From Candidatus Gastranaerophilales bacterium HUM_9 (lineage in GTDB: Bacteria; Cyanobacteriota; Vampirovibrionia; Gastranaerophilales; Gastranaerophilaceae): DNA of 64,000 nt. Shown here piece after piece: positions 54,462-63,293 of the stretch. Position numbers and translations under genes: made by a program. Below the pieces are notes generated by a model, which made no database searches, was not told where the DNA came from, and saw nothing but the letters and a program-made list of their open reading frames with translations. The DNA is taken from the NCBI GenBank assembly GCA_002103075.1, contig DABG01000018.1, positions 186,001-250,000 on the forward strand, read 5' to 3'. The first letter of the stretch is position 1. Each line of letters opens with the position of its first letter.

Positions 54462-55560
54462 AATGCTCCCTCGGAATAACTAAATTAAATACAGGGCCTT
54501 GCATAGGGACATTTTCAACCCAAACTTCACCACCAAGTGATTTTGCAAGGTTTTTAACTGTGCCGAGTGCAAGTGCTCTTGTTATTGAATTTCTATTTAA
54601 TGTGTCTATTGTTGCATAAGGATTGAATAAGATAGGTAATTCACTATCAGTAATCTGCAAATTCAAACTTGAAATACTTAACAAAATAGATGGAACTGTT
54701 GGAAGATTTCTTGCATTAAGATATTCATCTGAGGTATCGCTCAAATCAATAGAAATTGTACCTATCTCCATTTCACGAACAACAGATTCAATCAGATTTT
54801 GCATAATTACCTTAACAACAGGCTCATTTTGGAATATCATTCGTTTTAAATCTTTTTCTACAACAAAATTTATATTCAAAGATTTTGACTCATAATTAGC
54901 AGTGATGAACTTTATTGTCTGTTCAATTAGATTAACAACGTCAAAATACTTTTTATCAACCTCAAACATATCGCCCTCTGATTGAGAAAGTTCAACCAAC
55001 TTGTTAAAGAAATATGCCAATTCAGAAGAATTATTTTTTATAATATTCAGGTACTTGTCTTGTTTCTCAGTCACACTGCCACCAAGTCCATCAATAAGAC
55101 CTTGAGAGAACCCTATCACAGATTGGAGTGGTGGATTAAATTTGTTAGCAAGCTTAACTAAAAACTCATTTTTATCTTTTGCAACGTGATGAGTATTTTC
55201 TTTTTCTGCTAAAATACCTGATATACGTTTATAGTTTTGGGTAGAATCTCTTAATGCAACAATGAACCCATTTTCAACAGGTCTTGTTGTTATTTCATAA
55301 TATTCTTCTTTTATAGTTGATTTTGCAATAAGAGCTTTCTTAGTAGCTTCTGCACTTTTCACAAGTTCAAACCCATTTTCAAGGATATCGTTAACAGTAA
55401 TATTAACAAACCCCTCTTGTTTTGATACTTCAAAGACTTCACAGGCAACATCATTTCCCCATTCTATCAGACCTGAATTCGCAACATATATAATAGAATC
55501 AGGCAAGTTTGATGCAATATCGAAAGTCTTTTGTTTAGATAAAATTTTACGTATATCCAT
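54454..55560 (-). CDS. Degenerate histidine-kinase-like protein with PAS domain
   Basis: 368 residues from the ATG at 55560; codons further upstream precede the likely transcription start. PAS-like domain (about 10-110), then a HisKA-like helix pair in which the usual SHELRTPL is ANKFNPPL, so the phospho-accepting histidine is asparagine. The ATPase region also lacks the second N-box asparagine (NLIESVVRE) and the DxGxG box. Soluble, no membrane segment. It probably works as a binding or scaffold protein coupled to the ABC ATPase gene. Confidence 0.78.
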   Translation of the reverse strand: MDIRKILSKQKTFDIASNLPDSIIYVANSGLIEWGNDVACEVFEVSKQEGFVNITVNDILENGFELVKSAEATKKALIAKSTIKEEYYEITTRPVENGFIVALRDSTQNYKRISGILAEKENTHHVAKDKNEFLVKLANKFNPPLQSVIGFSQGLIDGLGGSVTEKQDKYLNIIKNNSSELAYFFNKLVELSQSEGDMFEVDKKYFDVVNLIEQTIKFITANYESKSLNINFVVEKDLKRMIFQNEPVVKVIMQNLIESVVREMEIGTISIDLSDTSDEYLNARNLPTVPSILLSISSLNLQITDSELPILFNPYATIDTLNRNSITRALALGTVKNLAKSLGGEVWVENVPMQGPVFNLVIPREHYE

Positions 55561-55585
55561 TAAATCAGTATACCTCAATGAATAT

Positions 55586-55594
55586 ATTCTAGCA
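55586..55594 (-). promoter_or_regulatory. Extended -10 promoter of the pseudokinase-ABC ATPase operon
   Basis: Minus strand TGCTAGAAT (55594-55586). Transcription near 55579 places the ATG at 55560 about 19 bases downstream. Confidence 0.5.
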
Positions 55595-55684
55595 TAAAAT
55601 TCTAAAGTTAGTTCTTTATACAATTACTAATCATAACAATTATTTACCAAAAGAATAAGTTATTAATAAAATTCATATTAAAAT

Positions 55685-55713
55685 TTGAAAAAATAGCATG
55701 TTTTTACTATGAT
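55685..55713 (+). promoter_or_regulatory. Promoter of the kdsA operon, leaderless
   Basis: TTGAAA (55685-55690), 17 bases, TATGAT (55708-55713), six bases, ATG at 55720. No Shine-Dalgarno. Confidence 0.65.
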
Positions 55714-55719
55714 TTAAGT

Positions 55720-56532
55720 ATGGTAATTAAACTAAACAATTTTGAAATCGGTGGCGACACCTTAACAATTTTAGCAGGACCTTGTGCAATAGAATCGCAA
55801 TCAATACTTGATGAAACAGCACAAGAACTTAAAGAAGTATGTAAAAGCCTTGGTATAAACTATGTTTTCAAATCATCGTTTGACAAAGCAAACCGTTCTT
55901 CAATCGACTCATTTAGAGGCCCAGGGTTAGAAAAAGGGTTAGAAATGTTGGCAGAAATCAAATCAAAATACGACTTGCCTATTGTTACTGATATACATAC
56001 TCCTGACCAAGCAGAACCTGTTTCAAAAGTCGCTGATATTCTACAAATCCCTGCATTCTTATGTAGACAAACAGATTTGCTTGTAGCGGCAGCAAAGACA
56101 GGAAAAATTGTAAACATAAAAAAAGGACAATTCTTAGCACCTCAACAAATGAAGTCATTAGTTAAAAAAGTTGAAGATGCAGGAAACCACAATATTATGT
56201 TGACTGATAGAGGGACAAGTTTTGGTTATAACAACCTAGTTGTTGATTTCAGAAGCATTCCTATAATGAAAGAATTCGGCTATCCCGTTGTAATGGACGC
56301 AACACACAGTGTTCAGCTTCCAGGCTCAAATGGAACATCAACAGGTGGTGATAGACGTTTTGTACCAGAACTTGCAAAAGCGTCTATGGCAGTTGGTGCT
56401 GACGTTCTATTCTTCGAAATTCACCCAGACCCAGATAACGCACTTTGTGACGGTCCAAATATGTTAGCTCTTAAAGATGCGAAAAAAGTATTTTCTATCT
56501 GTCAAGAAATATTTAAGGTGGTTAGAAAATGA
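55720..56532 (+). CDS. kdsA: 3-deoxy-8-phosphooctulonate (KDO-8-P) synthase
   Basis: 270 residues. ILAGPCAIES, FKSSFDKANRSS, FRGPGLEKGL, LTDRGTSFGYNNLVVDFRS and DATHSVQLPG are the KdsA/DAHP-synthase barrel motifs, with the KdsA-type KANRSS. It condenses PEP with arabinose-5-phosphate to make KDO for LPS, so the organism has a Gram-negative type of outer membrane. First gene of kdsA-MBL-pheS. Confidence 0.95.
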   Translation: MVIKLNNFEIGGDTLTILAGPCAIESQSILDETAQELKEVCKSLGINYVFKSSFDKANRSSIDSFRGPGLEKGLEMLAEIKSKYDLPIVTDIHTPDQAEPVSKVADILQIPAFLCRQTDLLVAAAKTGKIVNIKKGQFLAPQQMKSLVKKVEDAGNHNIMLTDRGTSFGYNNLVVDFRSIPIMKEFGYPVVMDATHSVQLPGSNGTSTGGDRRFVPELAKASMAVGADVLFFEIHPDPDNALCDGPNMLALKDAKKVFSICQEIFKVVRK

Positions 56533-57143
56533 TAATAAAAAAATTCGTAGTTGGTGATATGGGAAACAATAATTACTTGCTTATCGACAACGGTGAAGCA
56601 GTGTTAATTGATTGCACTGCATTAATCCCTGAGCTTGACTCCGTTCTAAAAGAATACGACGCAAAACTAAAATATATTCTTTTAACTCATTCACACTTCG
56701 ACCACATAGGTGGAGTTGTTGCAACTTTAAAAACACATAATGATACTAAAGTTGCTATTCATATAGACGACAAGGAAAACCTTGAAGCAACAAACGAATT
56801 TATGAGCAAATATGGATTGCCTCAAATAGATGTCCCAAAAGCTGATATCTTCTTAAAAGAGGGTGACATTATAAAATTTGGTAACACAGAGCTAAAGGTT
56901 GTACATCTCCCAGGGCATACAGCAGGCGGAGTGGGATATGTTACAGACAAAGCCATATTTTCAGGTGACACTATCTTCTTATCAAGCGTTGGAAGAACAG
57001 ATTTACCAACAGGCGATTTTGAAGCGTTAAAAAACAGTATTCATAACAAAATATTCACACTAGATGACGACACCATCATATACACAGGGCACGGTGCTCA
57101 AACATCTGTGGGGAACGAAAAGAAATATAATTCATTTATATAA
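56529..57143 (+). CDS. Metallo-beta-lactamase-fold hydrolase (glyoxalase II-like)
   Basis: 204 residues. Metal motif THSHFDHIGG, then HLPGHTAGGVGY, FSGDTIF and YTGHGAQT, the normal set for small glyoxalase II-like hydrolases. ATG overlaps the kdsA stop (ATGA). Likely a thioester hydrolase; substrate not determined. Confidence 0.9.
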   Translation: MIIKKFVVGDMGNNNYLLIDNGEAVLIDCTALIPELDSVLKEYDAKLKYILLTHSHFDHIGGVVATLKTHNDTKVAIHIDDKENLEATNEFMSKYGLPQIDVPKADIFLKEGDIIKFGNTELKVVHLPGHTAGGVGYVTDKAIFSGDTIFLSSVGRTDLPTGDFEALKNSIHNKIFTLDDDTIIYTGHGAQTSVGNEKKYNSFI

Positions 57144-57154
57144 GTGAGGTAAAG

Positions 57155-58192
57155 ATGCAAGAAAAATTGAACAACATATACGCACTTGCAAGTGCAGATA
57201 TCGAAAAAGCTACTTCAAGCAGTGATTTAGACGAAATTAGATTGAAATACTTGAGCAGAAAAGGTGAATTCAACGCAATCAAAAAAGGACTTAAAGACCT
57301 TTCTAACGAAGAAAAAAGAGTTGTTGGTTCATTAGCTAATGAAATCACTCAAAAACTTGAAACAGCAATCAAATCTAAGTATTCAGAATTCTACAGAAAA
57401 GAATTAGATGCAAAACTTGAAAAAGAAAAAATCGATATCACTTTACCAGGGCAATTTTCTCCAAGAGGAAAAGTTCACCCAATCACATCTACAACAAATG
57501 AGATAGTGAAAATTTTTCAAAACTTAGGTTTTTCACTTGTACCAAGTGAAAACGCACCAGAAGTTGAAACAGAATATTTCAACTTTGATATGTTGAATGT
57601 ACCTAAGAACCACCCAGCAAGAGATGTTCAAGATACATTCTATACAAAACTTGCACCTTATACAGTGCTAAGAAGTCAAACTTCTAACGCACAAATCAGA
57701 ACAATGGAATCAATGACACCACCAATAAGAGTAATTGCTCCAGGGCGTGTTTATAGAAACGAAACAGTGAACGCAAGAAAAAACAACTTCTTCCACCAAA
57801 TTGAAGGGTTATATGTTGATAAAAACATCACTTTTGGTGACTTAAAAGGAGTTCTTAACGAATTTATCAGACTATACTTCGGTTCTGCAAGACCAACAAG
57901 ATTTAGAAGCAGTTTCTTCCCATTCACTGAACCATCAGTAGAAATCGATGTTCAATGTATTATGTGCGAGGGCAAAGGTTGCAGAACTTGTAGTGGTACA
58001 GGTTGGTTGGAAGTTTTAGGTGCAGGTATGGTTGATACAAATGTGCTTAAAAATGTTGGCATAGACCCTGATGTATATTCAGGTTTCGCTTTCGGCATGG
58101 GCATTGAAAGACTTTCTATGCTTAAATATGCGATTGACGATATTAGATTGTTCTTTAACAACGATAAGAGATTCTTAGAACAATTCATGTAG
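57155..58192 (+). CDS. pheS: Phenylalanine-tRNA ligase alpha subunit
   Basis: 345 residues. N-terminal coiled coil, class II motifs including HPARDVQDTFYT, NNFFHQIEGLYVD and GFAFGMGIERLSMLKYAIDDIR, and a CxxC-rich insert (CIMCEGKGCRTCSGTGW). It attaches phenylalanine to tRNA with PheT, which is not encoded next to it. GTGAGGT lies before the ATG. Confidence 0.96.
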   Translation: MQEKLNNIYALASADIEKATSSSDLDEIRLKYLSRKGEFNAIKKGLKDLSNEEKRVVGSLANEITQKLETAIKSKYSEFYRKELDAKLEKEKIDITLPGQFSPRGKVHPITSTTNEIVKIFQNLGFSLVPSENAPEVETEYFNFDMLNVPKNHPARDVQDTFYTKLAPYTVLRSQTSNAQIRTMESMTPPIRVIAPGRVYRNETVNARKNNFFHQIEGLYVDKNITFGDLKGVLNEFIRLYFGSARPTRFRSSFFPFTEPSVEIDVQCIMCEGKGCRTCSGTGWLEVLGAGMVDTNVLKNVGIDPDVYSGFAFGMGIERLSMLKYAIDDIRLFFNNDKRFLEQFM

Positions 58193-58218
58193 ACAAAATG
58201 GTATTACTATTGTAAAAT
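58190..58218 (+). promoter_or_regulatory. Promoter of rpoZ
   Basis: TAGACA (58190-58195), 17 bases, TAAAAT (58213-58218). It starts at the last base of pheS and gives a leader of about 20 bases. Confidence 0.5.
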
Positions 58219-58244
58219 TGAAAAAGAGTGAGGAATAAATAATT

Positions 58245-58493
58245 ATGATGGATCAAATAGTAAAAGTTGCGTGGGAACTTAACGATAACAGTGAAAACAG
58301 ATATCAACTAGTATATGAAATTGCTGAACTAGCAAAAAAATTGGTTGATGAAACACAAATGAAAAAAGCTAGAGAAGACTTCGGTTACGAAGAATTCGTT
58401 GGTTCTGACAAACAATTTAAAAAAGAAAATCCTGTTGAACACGCTATCATGGTAAAAGCATCTGAAACAGATGATAACGAATTAGTAGGATAA
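58245..58493 (+). CDS. rpoZ: RNA polymerase omega subunit (RpoZ), cyanobacterial-like
   Basis: 82 residues. The pattern ENRYQLVYEIAELAKKL, an acidic variable loop, and NPVEHAIMVKAS follows RpoZ conserved regions; the ending ETDDNELVG parallels the cyanobacterial ending (D-E-L-x-x-x-x-I-G). Omega supports assembly of the beta' subunit. The ATG at 58245 has GAGGA 10-11 bases upstream. A terminator follows directly. Confidence 0.75.
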   Translation: MMDQIVKVAWELNDNSENRYQLVYEIAELAKKLVDETQMKKAREDFGYEEFVGSDKQFKKENPVEHAIMVKASETDDNELVG

Positions 58494-58508
58494 TATTAGG
58501 TTTATTAT

Positions 58509-58542
58509 AAAAGGGTGGTTCTATGGATTACTACCCTTTTTT
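58509..58542 (+). terminator. Intrinsic terminator of rpoZ
   Basis: Stem AAAAGGGTGGT with ACTACCCTTTTT, ten-base loop, ending in a T run. An in-frame ATG for the next gene lies in its loop and is therefore unlikely to be used. Confidence 0.75.
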
Positions 58543-58567
58543 AGTGTTTAGGTCAAGGAGGCATCTA

Positions 58568-59368
58568 ATGGAAGGAACAGTTAAATATATAAAAGATATT
58601 ATCAAAGATTTTAAACCAGAAATCGGTATTGTGTTAGGTTCAGGTCTTGGCGAATTGGCAGACGAGTTTTGTGAGATAAAAATTCCTTATAAAGAAATCC
58701 CAGGATTTTCTGAATCAACAGTAAAAGGACATAGCGGAAACTTGGTTTTTGCAGAAATCAACGGTAAAAAAATAGTTATGATGCAAGGAAGATACCATTT
58801 TTACGAAGGTCATTCAATGGACGTTGTGACTTTTCCTATAAAGGTTATGAAAAAATTGGGTGTACAAACTCTTATTGTGACAAACGCAGCAGGTGGAGTT
58901 AACCCATACTTCAAACCTTCATCATTGATGTTAATTAAAGACCATATCAATTTTATGGGAACAAACCCACTTATTGGACCAAATGATGATACATTAGGTG
59001 AACGATTCCCTGATATGAGCGAAGTTTATACAAAAGAACTAAGACACACAGCACACGATTGCGCAAGAAAGTTAGGAATACCTTTGCAAGAAGGTGTATA
59101 TATTGCACTAACTGGACCAACTTATGAAACACCGGCAGAAGTTAAAATGGTTAGCTTGTTAGGTGCTGATGCAGTTGGTATGTCAACAGTGCCAGAAGCA
59201 ATAGTTGCAAGTTATATGAAGATGAATGTTCTAGGATTAAGCTGTATTTGTAACTCAGCAGCAGGTATTTCTACTGTTGGACTTTCTCACAAAGAAGTTT
59301 TAGAAGCAGCTAACAAAGCTAAAACTAACTTTAAGAAATTAGTTCTAGAAATAATCAAAAACATTTAA
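58568..59368 (+). CDS. Purine nucleoside phosphorylase (trimeric type)
   Basis: 266 residues from the ATG at 58568, which has AAGGAGG six bases upstream; the in-frame ATG at 58523 falls in the terminator. Motifs GIVLGSGLGELAD, KGHSGNLVFAEI, VTNAAGGVNP, LTGPTYETPAEV and DAVGMSTVPEAIVA mark the PNP/MTAP family, PNP branch. It splits guanosine and inosine with phosphate for purine salvage. Confidence 0.92.
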   Translation: MEGTVKYIKDIIKDFKPEIGIVLGSGLGELADEFCEIKIPYKEIPGFSESTVKGHSGNLVFAEINGKKIVMMQGRYHFYEGHSMDVVTFPIKVMKKLGVQTLIVTNAAGGVNPYFKPSSLMLIKDHINFMGTNPLIGPNDDTLGERFPDMSEVYTKELRHTAHDCARKLGIPLQEGVYIALTGPTYETPAEVKMVSLLGADAVGMSTVPEAIVASYMKMNVLGLSCICNSAAGISTVGLSHKEVLEAANKAKTNFKKLVLEIIKNI

Positions 59369-59407
59369 TTTAATAATAGATAAAATAACGAAAATAACAA
59401 AAATAGA

Positions 59408-59467
59408 AAGCAACTTTGGTATAGCATAACCTAACTTGGTTATAACCTTTTAAGTTAGCTTTTTATT
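59408..59467 (+). terminator. Terminator-like structure after the phosphorylase gene
   Basis: AAGCAACTT and AAGTTAGCTT can pair around an inner palindrome (GGTTATAACC), and TTTTTATTTT follows. The stem has a bulge. Confidence 0.5.
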
Positions 59468-59497
59468 TTAAACTAAAAAAAACTGAAAGGAAGATTG

Positions 59498-60346
59498 ATG
59501 CTAAAAGGACCATTTTTAGATAGAACATGGATGGGACAGAACCCAGATTACGATACTGCTAATATAATTATGTTGGGACTACCATTTGATGGAACAGTTT
59601 CATACCGTTCAGGTTCAAGATTTGCACCAGAACAAATAAGACTTGCAAGCTGGGGACTAGAGGAATATTCACCAAGATTTGATAAAGACATAAACGATTG
59701 CAATTTCCACGATATTGGAGATTTAGAGTTTCCATTAGGTAATACTGTTAAATCTTTAGAACTTATAAAAGATAATGTTAAACAAATATATGATGACGGA
59801 AAAAGATTGTTAGGTATTGGTGGAGAACACCTTGTAACTTATCCTGAAATCGTTGCTATATCAGATGTTTATGGAGATGATTTAGCCATTGTACATTTTG
59901 ATGCACACACTGATTTGAGAGATGAGTATATGGGTGAAAAACTTTCACATTCTGCAGTTATAAAACTATGCTCAAGTTATGTTAGACCTGAAAACATTAA
60001 ACAAATCGGTATTCGTTCAGGCATGAAAGAAGAATGGGAATTTATGAAACGAAATAATACCTTTATCAAAGATAACAACGATTATAAATCACTTGATTGT
60101 TTGTTGGATAAAAAAGTATTTATTACAGTAGACTTAGATGTTTTAGACCCATCTGTTATGAGTGGAACAGGAACTCCAGAAAGTGGTGGCATGAGTTTTA
60201 ACGAATTAATGGGTTGGTTTGAATACCTCAAAAAATTTGATATCATTGGGGCAGACGTTGTTGAATTAGCACCTGATTACGACACTTCTGGGTGCTCAAC
60301 TGCAGTTGCCACAAAAGTTATCCGTGAACTTTTGATGATTATGTAG
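59498..60346 (+). CDS. speB: Agmatinase / ureohydrolase family protein
   Basis: 282 residues. The manganese ligands are in GGEHLVTYP, HFDAHTDLRDEY and TVDLDVLDPS, with SHSAVIK between. SpeB-type agmatinase makes putrescine and urea from agmatine; a related ureohydrolase activity cannot be excluded. Start at ATG 59498 (GAAAGGAAG upstream), not the TTG just before it. Confidence 0.88.
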   Translation: MLKGPFLDRTWMGQNPDYDTANIIMLGLPFDGTVSYRSGSRFAPEQIRLASWGLEEYSPRFDKDINDCNFHDIGDLEFPLGNTVKSLELIKDNVKQIYDDGKRLLGIGGEHLVTYPEIVAISDVYGDDLAIVHFDAHTDLRDEYMGEKLSHSAVIKLCSSYVRPENIKQIGIRSGMKEEWEFMKRNNTFIKDNNDYKSLDCLLDKKVFITVDLDVLDPSVMSGTGTPESGGMSFNELMGWFEYLKKFDIIGADVVELAPDYDTSGCSTAVATKVIRELLMIM

Positions 60347-60349
60347 TTG

Positions 60350-60358
60350 TGTTATAAT
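60350..60358 (+). promoter_or_regulatory. Extended -10 promoter of tyrS
   Basis: TGTTATAAT, a perfect extended -10, begins four bases after the speB stop. Leader of about 23 bases with AGGAG. Confidence 0.55.
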
Positions 60359-60387
60359 TTAAACAAATTACTATGTAGGAGAAGATG

Positions 60388-61608
60388 ATGAAAATTTTTG
60401 AAGAACTTCAAGCAAGAGGACTTATAGCACAAGTTACAGATAATGATGAAATAAAAGATTTAATAAATAATGGTGGTGCAAAGTTTTATATAGGCTTTGA
60501 CCCTACTGCTGATTCATTACACGTAGGTCACTTTATGGCTTTGTGTTTAATGAAAAGATTACAAATGGCAGGCAACAAACCGATTGTATTGATTGGTGGT
60601 GGAACAGGACATATTGGCGATCCTTCTGGTAGAAGTGATTTAAGAACAATGATGACACCTGATATTATACAACACAACTGCGATTGCTTTAAAAAACAGA
60701 TGGGAAAATTCATTGAATTTGGAGATGATAAAGCTATTATGCTAAACAACGCTGATTGGCTTTTAAAATTGAATTATATTGAACTTTTAAGAGAGGTTGG
60801 AGCTTGTTTCTCAGTTAATAATATGTTGAGAGCTGAATGTTACAAACAAAGAATGGAAAAAGGTTTGAGCTTCTTAGAGTTTAACTATATGATTATGCAA
60901 GCGTTCGATTTTTACTATTTGCACGAACATTATGGCTGCAATATGCAGTTTGGTGGCGACGACCAATGGAGTAATATGTTGGCTGGTACAGAATTGATAC
61001 GTAAGAAAACAGGCGACGATGCTTATGCTATGACAATTACTTTGTTATTGAATAGCGAAGGAAAGAAAATGGGTAAAACTGCCAAAGGAGCGGTATGGTT
61101 AGACCCTGAAAAGACTTCACCATTTGAATTTTATCAATATTGGAGAAATGTTGATGATGCTGACGTTATGAAATGTATCAAGATGTTGACATTTATTCCT
61201 ATGGATAAAATTGAAGAAATAGAAAACTGGGATTCTAGTAGAATCAATGAAAAGAAAGAATTGTTGGCTTATGAATTGACCGAACTTGTACACGGCAAGG
61301 AAGAAGCTGATAAAGCAAAAGAATCTGCACATGCTTTGTTCAGCGGAAACGGTGATAGTGCAAATATGCCTACAACAACATTGAGCCAAGACGACTTGAA
61401 CGACGGTGAAATTGGAGCTGTTGGACTATTAGTAAAATGCGGACTTTGTGCAAGTAATGGCGAAGCAAAACGATTGGTTCAACAAGGTGGAGTAAGTATC
61501 AATGATGAAGTTGTTGATATGAGCAAAAGATACAGTGCTGACGACTTATCAAATGGATTGAAGATACGTAAAGGCAAAAAACATTTTCATAAAGTTTTGT
61601 TGGGATAA
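60388..61608 (+). CDS. tyrS: Tyrosine-tRNA ligase
   Basis: 406 residues. Class I signatures HVGH (SLHVGHFMAL) and KMGKT (GKKMGKTAKGAVW), tyrosine-binding region with FGGDDQWSNMLAG, and a C-terminal S4 RNA-binding domain (CASNGEAKRLVQQGGVSIND). The second of two consecutive ATG codons (60388) is six bases from AGGAG and preferred over 60385. Own promoter; last gene of the plus-strand block. Confidence 0.96.
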   Translation: MKIFEELQARGLIAQVTDNDEIKDLINNGGAKFYIGFDPTADSLHVGHFMALCLMKRLQMAGNKPIVLIGGGTGHIGDPSGRSDLRTMMTPDIIQHNCDCFKKQMGKFIEFGDDKAIMLNNADWLLKLNYIELLREVGACFSVNNMLRAECYKQRMEKGLSFLEFNYMIMQAFDFYYLHEHYGCNMQFGGDDQWSNMLAGTELIRKKTGDDAYAMTITLLLNSEGKKMGKTAKGAVWLDPEKTSPFEFYQYWRNVDDADVMKCIKMLTFIPMDKIEEIENWDSSRINEKKELLAYELTELVHGKEEADKAKESAHALFSGNGDSANMPTTTLSQDDLNDGEIGAVGLLVKCGLCASNGEAKRLVQQGGVSINDEVVDMSKRYSADDLSNGLKIRKGKKHFHKVLLG

Positions 61609-61619
61609 ACGGAGAAAGA

Positions 61620-61812
61620 ATTTTTGTAGAACCAAGAGAACAGAGTGAATTTATGCACGGAATTTCTGCAAAGACTGTAAGGAGAGCCTGAAACGAGTTC
61701 AGGGTGACTAAAACGAAATAATAACAGTCATTCCGAACTTGTTTCGGAATCTCTGCGAACATAAAAAGTTGTAAGTTGTAGGTCGTGTTCAACGATTTCA
61801 TTGAACACGACA
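61620..61812. repeat. Intergenic repeat cluster after tyrS
   Basis: An AGAACCAAGAGAACAGAG unit related to those at 6445 and 31847, GCCTGAAACGAGTTCAGGGTGAC, GTCATTCCGAACTTGTTTCGG, and the inverted repeat GTCGTGTTCAACG...GAACACGAC (61780-61812). Nothing coding. Confidence 0.7.
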
Positions 61813-61821
61813 AAAACCTAT

Positions 61822-62691
61822 TTATACAAAATATCCTATAGCTTCTTCTAACTCATCTAATGGTATATCTTGGAATCTTTTTCCTTTATATTTTGCTTGA
61901 CCTTTTATACGTTCTTCCATGCTCATTTTATTATGTTTTCCACAGGTTCTTATATATTCTCTTACTTTAGTTCCATCACTTCGTGTATATCCTTGAACTG
62001 TGTATGAACCTGTACAATTTGATGAACTATTTCCACACATTGATTTTGAATTTTTATTCTTTTGTATTCTTCTTGTAGATAAAGGTTTCATATTTTCAAC
62101 TTTATGTCTCAGGCATATTAAATTTTTTTTATCAATATAATAAACTTTCCCTAATTGTGTACCTTTACTCAGTTTATCACCTACCATATCATCTGGAACA
62201 CAATAATTTGTAATCTTATTTATTGAGCTTTGAGGCGCTTTTTTTTCAAAATATTCTTTTAAAGTTTTATCCGTTCCGTAAGAATTAAATGTAACTGTTT
62301 CATTTATTCCTTTTACAAGAACATGGGTATATTGTGCTAAGCTTCCACCTAAAGAGTGTCCTGTTAAGTCTAATTTGTAATTAGGATATTTTGTTTTCAT
62401 AACTTGTTTTATTCGTTCTGTAAATATGTAAGCATCGTGTGCTTGTTCAGGAATAGCCTTTCTTTTGCCCATACAATAATCATTTTTTAAATCATTTCCT
62501 TTTGTAAATTCTGTTCCACGAAAAACGATAACAATTCGATCATGATATTTGCAAGCATAAGCAAAAAATCCATTTTTTTTGTTTTCGTGTGCATAAAGTG
62601 GAATTACATCTTTGGGAAAATTTTTTAAATTTTTTGGATAAATGTCTTTACATAATTCTTTGTACTTTTCATGACGAGTAATTTCGTTCAT
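61822..62691 (-). CDS. Class 3 lipase-like alpha/beta hydrolase
   Basis: 289 residues. The nucleophile elbow GHSLGG (DLTGHSLGGSLAQYTH) and the preceding IVVFRGTE-type strand (IVIVFRGTEFTKG) are diagnostic of the lipase-3 fold; a catalytic aspartate is likely near VPDDMVGD. The C-terminal 70 residues are cysteine-containing with GYTRSDGTKVREYIRTCGKH, a motif seen in many unrelated proteins. No signal peptide. ATG at 62691 with TTGAGG upstream. Confidence 0.82.
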   Translation of the reverse strand: MNEITRHEKYKELCKDIYPKNLKNFPKDVIPLYAHENKKNGFFAYACKYHDRIVIVFRGTEFTKGNDLKNDYCMGKRKAIPEQAHDAYIFTERIKQVMKTKYPNYKLDLTGHSLGGSLAQYTHVLVKGINETVTFNSYGTDKTLKEYFEKKAPQSSINKITNYCVPDDMVGDKLSKGTQLGKVYYIDKKNLICLRHKVENMKPLSTRRIQKNKNSKSMCGNSSSNCTGSYTVQGYTRSDGTKVREYIRTCGKHNKMSMEERIKGQAKYKGKRFQDIPLDELEEAIGYFV

Positions 62692-62735
62692 AGCCTCAAC
62701 TTCCTTTCCTAGTTTAATTATCTTTTACTATTTAA

Positions 62736-62759
62736 GGTGAGTTACGGGGGTAAATCACC
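62736..62759. promoter_or_regulatory. Hairpin in the region between the lipase-like gene and the tail paralogues
   Basis: GGTGAGTTAC-GGGG-GTAAATCACC, a ten-base stem with one mismatch, lies 45 bases upstream of the lipase-like start, in its probable leader. No T run follows on either strand, so it may be an operator or leader structure. Confidence 0.4.
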
Positions 62760-62861
62760 TATATGTCATATGTACTTACATAAATAACATTTTTTCTCAC
62801 CATTTGTCACGCAATATTAAGCATTTGTTACAAAAATTGGAAAATTATAGACTAAAGTATA

Positions 62862-62890
62862 TTGCAAAAGATATCAAAAATTGGTATACT
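62862..62890 (+). promoter_or_regulatory. Promoter of the first tail paralogue, leaderless
   Basis: TTGCAA (62862-62867), 17 bases, TATACT (62885-62890), six bases, ATG at 62897. The same promoter, nearly base for base, precedes the third paralogue. Confidence 0.7.
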
Positions 62891-62896
62891 AAACCT

Positions 62897-63292
62897 ATGA
62901 AAACACCTGATATTTGGCAAAAGTTTTTAAAAACATATACAGCAAAAGTCTTTGCCTGTCTAATTTTTCTTGATTTACCATTCTTTTTAGTTTATGGAAA
63001 TTTATTTTTAGAAAGTTTATCAAGATTTGATGTAATTGAATATATTAATAGTAATATATCAGATTTTTTAGGCTGGGGGTTATTTAGTTCTTTATATAAA
63101 AGCATTATTTTAATATTATTCGCTATTCTAGAAAAATATTACATAAAACCAGATTACGAACTAATAACATCGACACCTAAAGGTCAAAAATTAGAACAAT
63201 TTTCTATAATTTTACAAATTATATATTTAATTATTGTATTAGTAAGTTTACCAATCACTTTATTAATTGTTTTTATACTGGGGTGTTCTTAA
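62897..63292 (+). CDS. Small four-helix-type membrane protein, paralogue 1
   Basis: 131 residues from the ATG at 62897 (an open frame extends upstream into the promoter and is not used). It begins MKTPDIWQKFLKTYTAKVFA, then has hydrophobic segments at about 18-36, 58-78 and 105-130, with YIKPDYELI before the last. Family unknown. First of three tandem paralogues. Confidence 0.75.
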   Translation: MKTPDIWQKFLKTYTAKVFACLIFLDLPFFLVYGNLFLESLSRFDVIEYINSNISDFLGWGLFSSLYKSIILILFAILEKYYIKPDYELITSTPKGQKLEQFSIILQIIYLIIVLVSLPITLLIVFILGCS

Positions 63293-63293
63293 A

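Noticed and set aside
58523..58567. Upstream start for the purine nucleoside phosphorylase
   Set aside because: The codons fall in the rpoZ terminator, whereas the ATG at 58568 has AAGGAGG.
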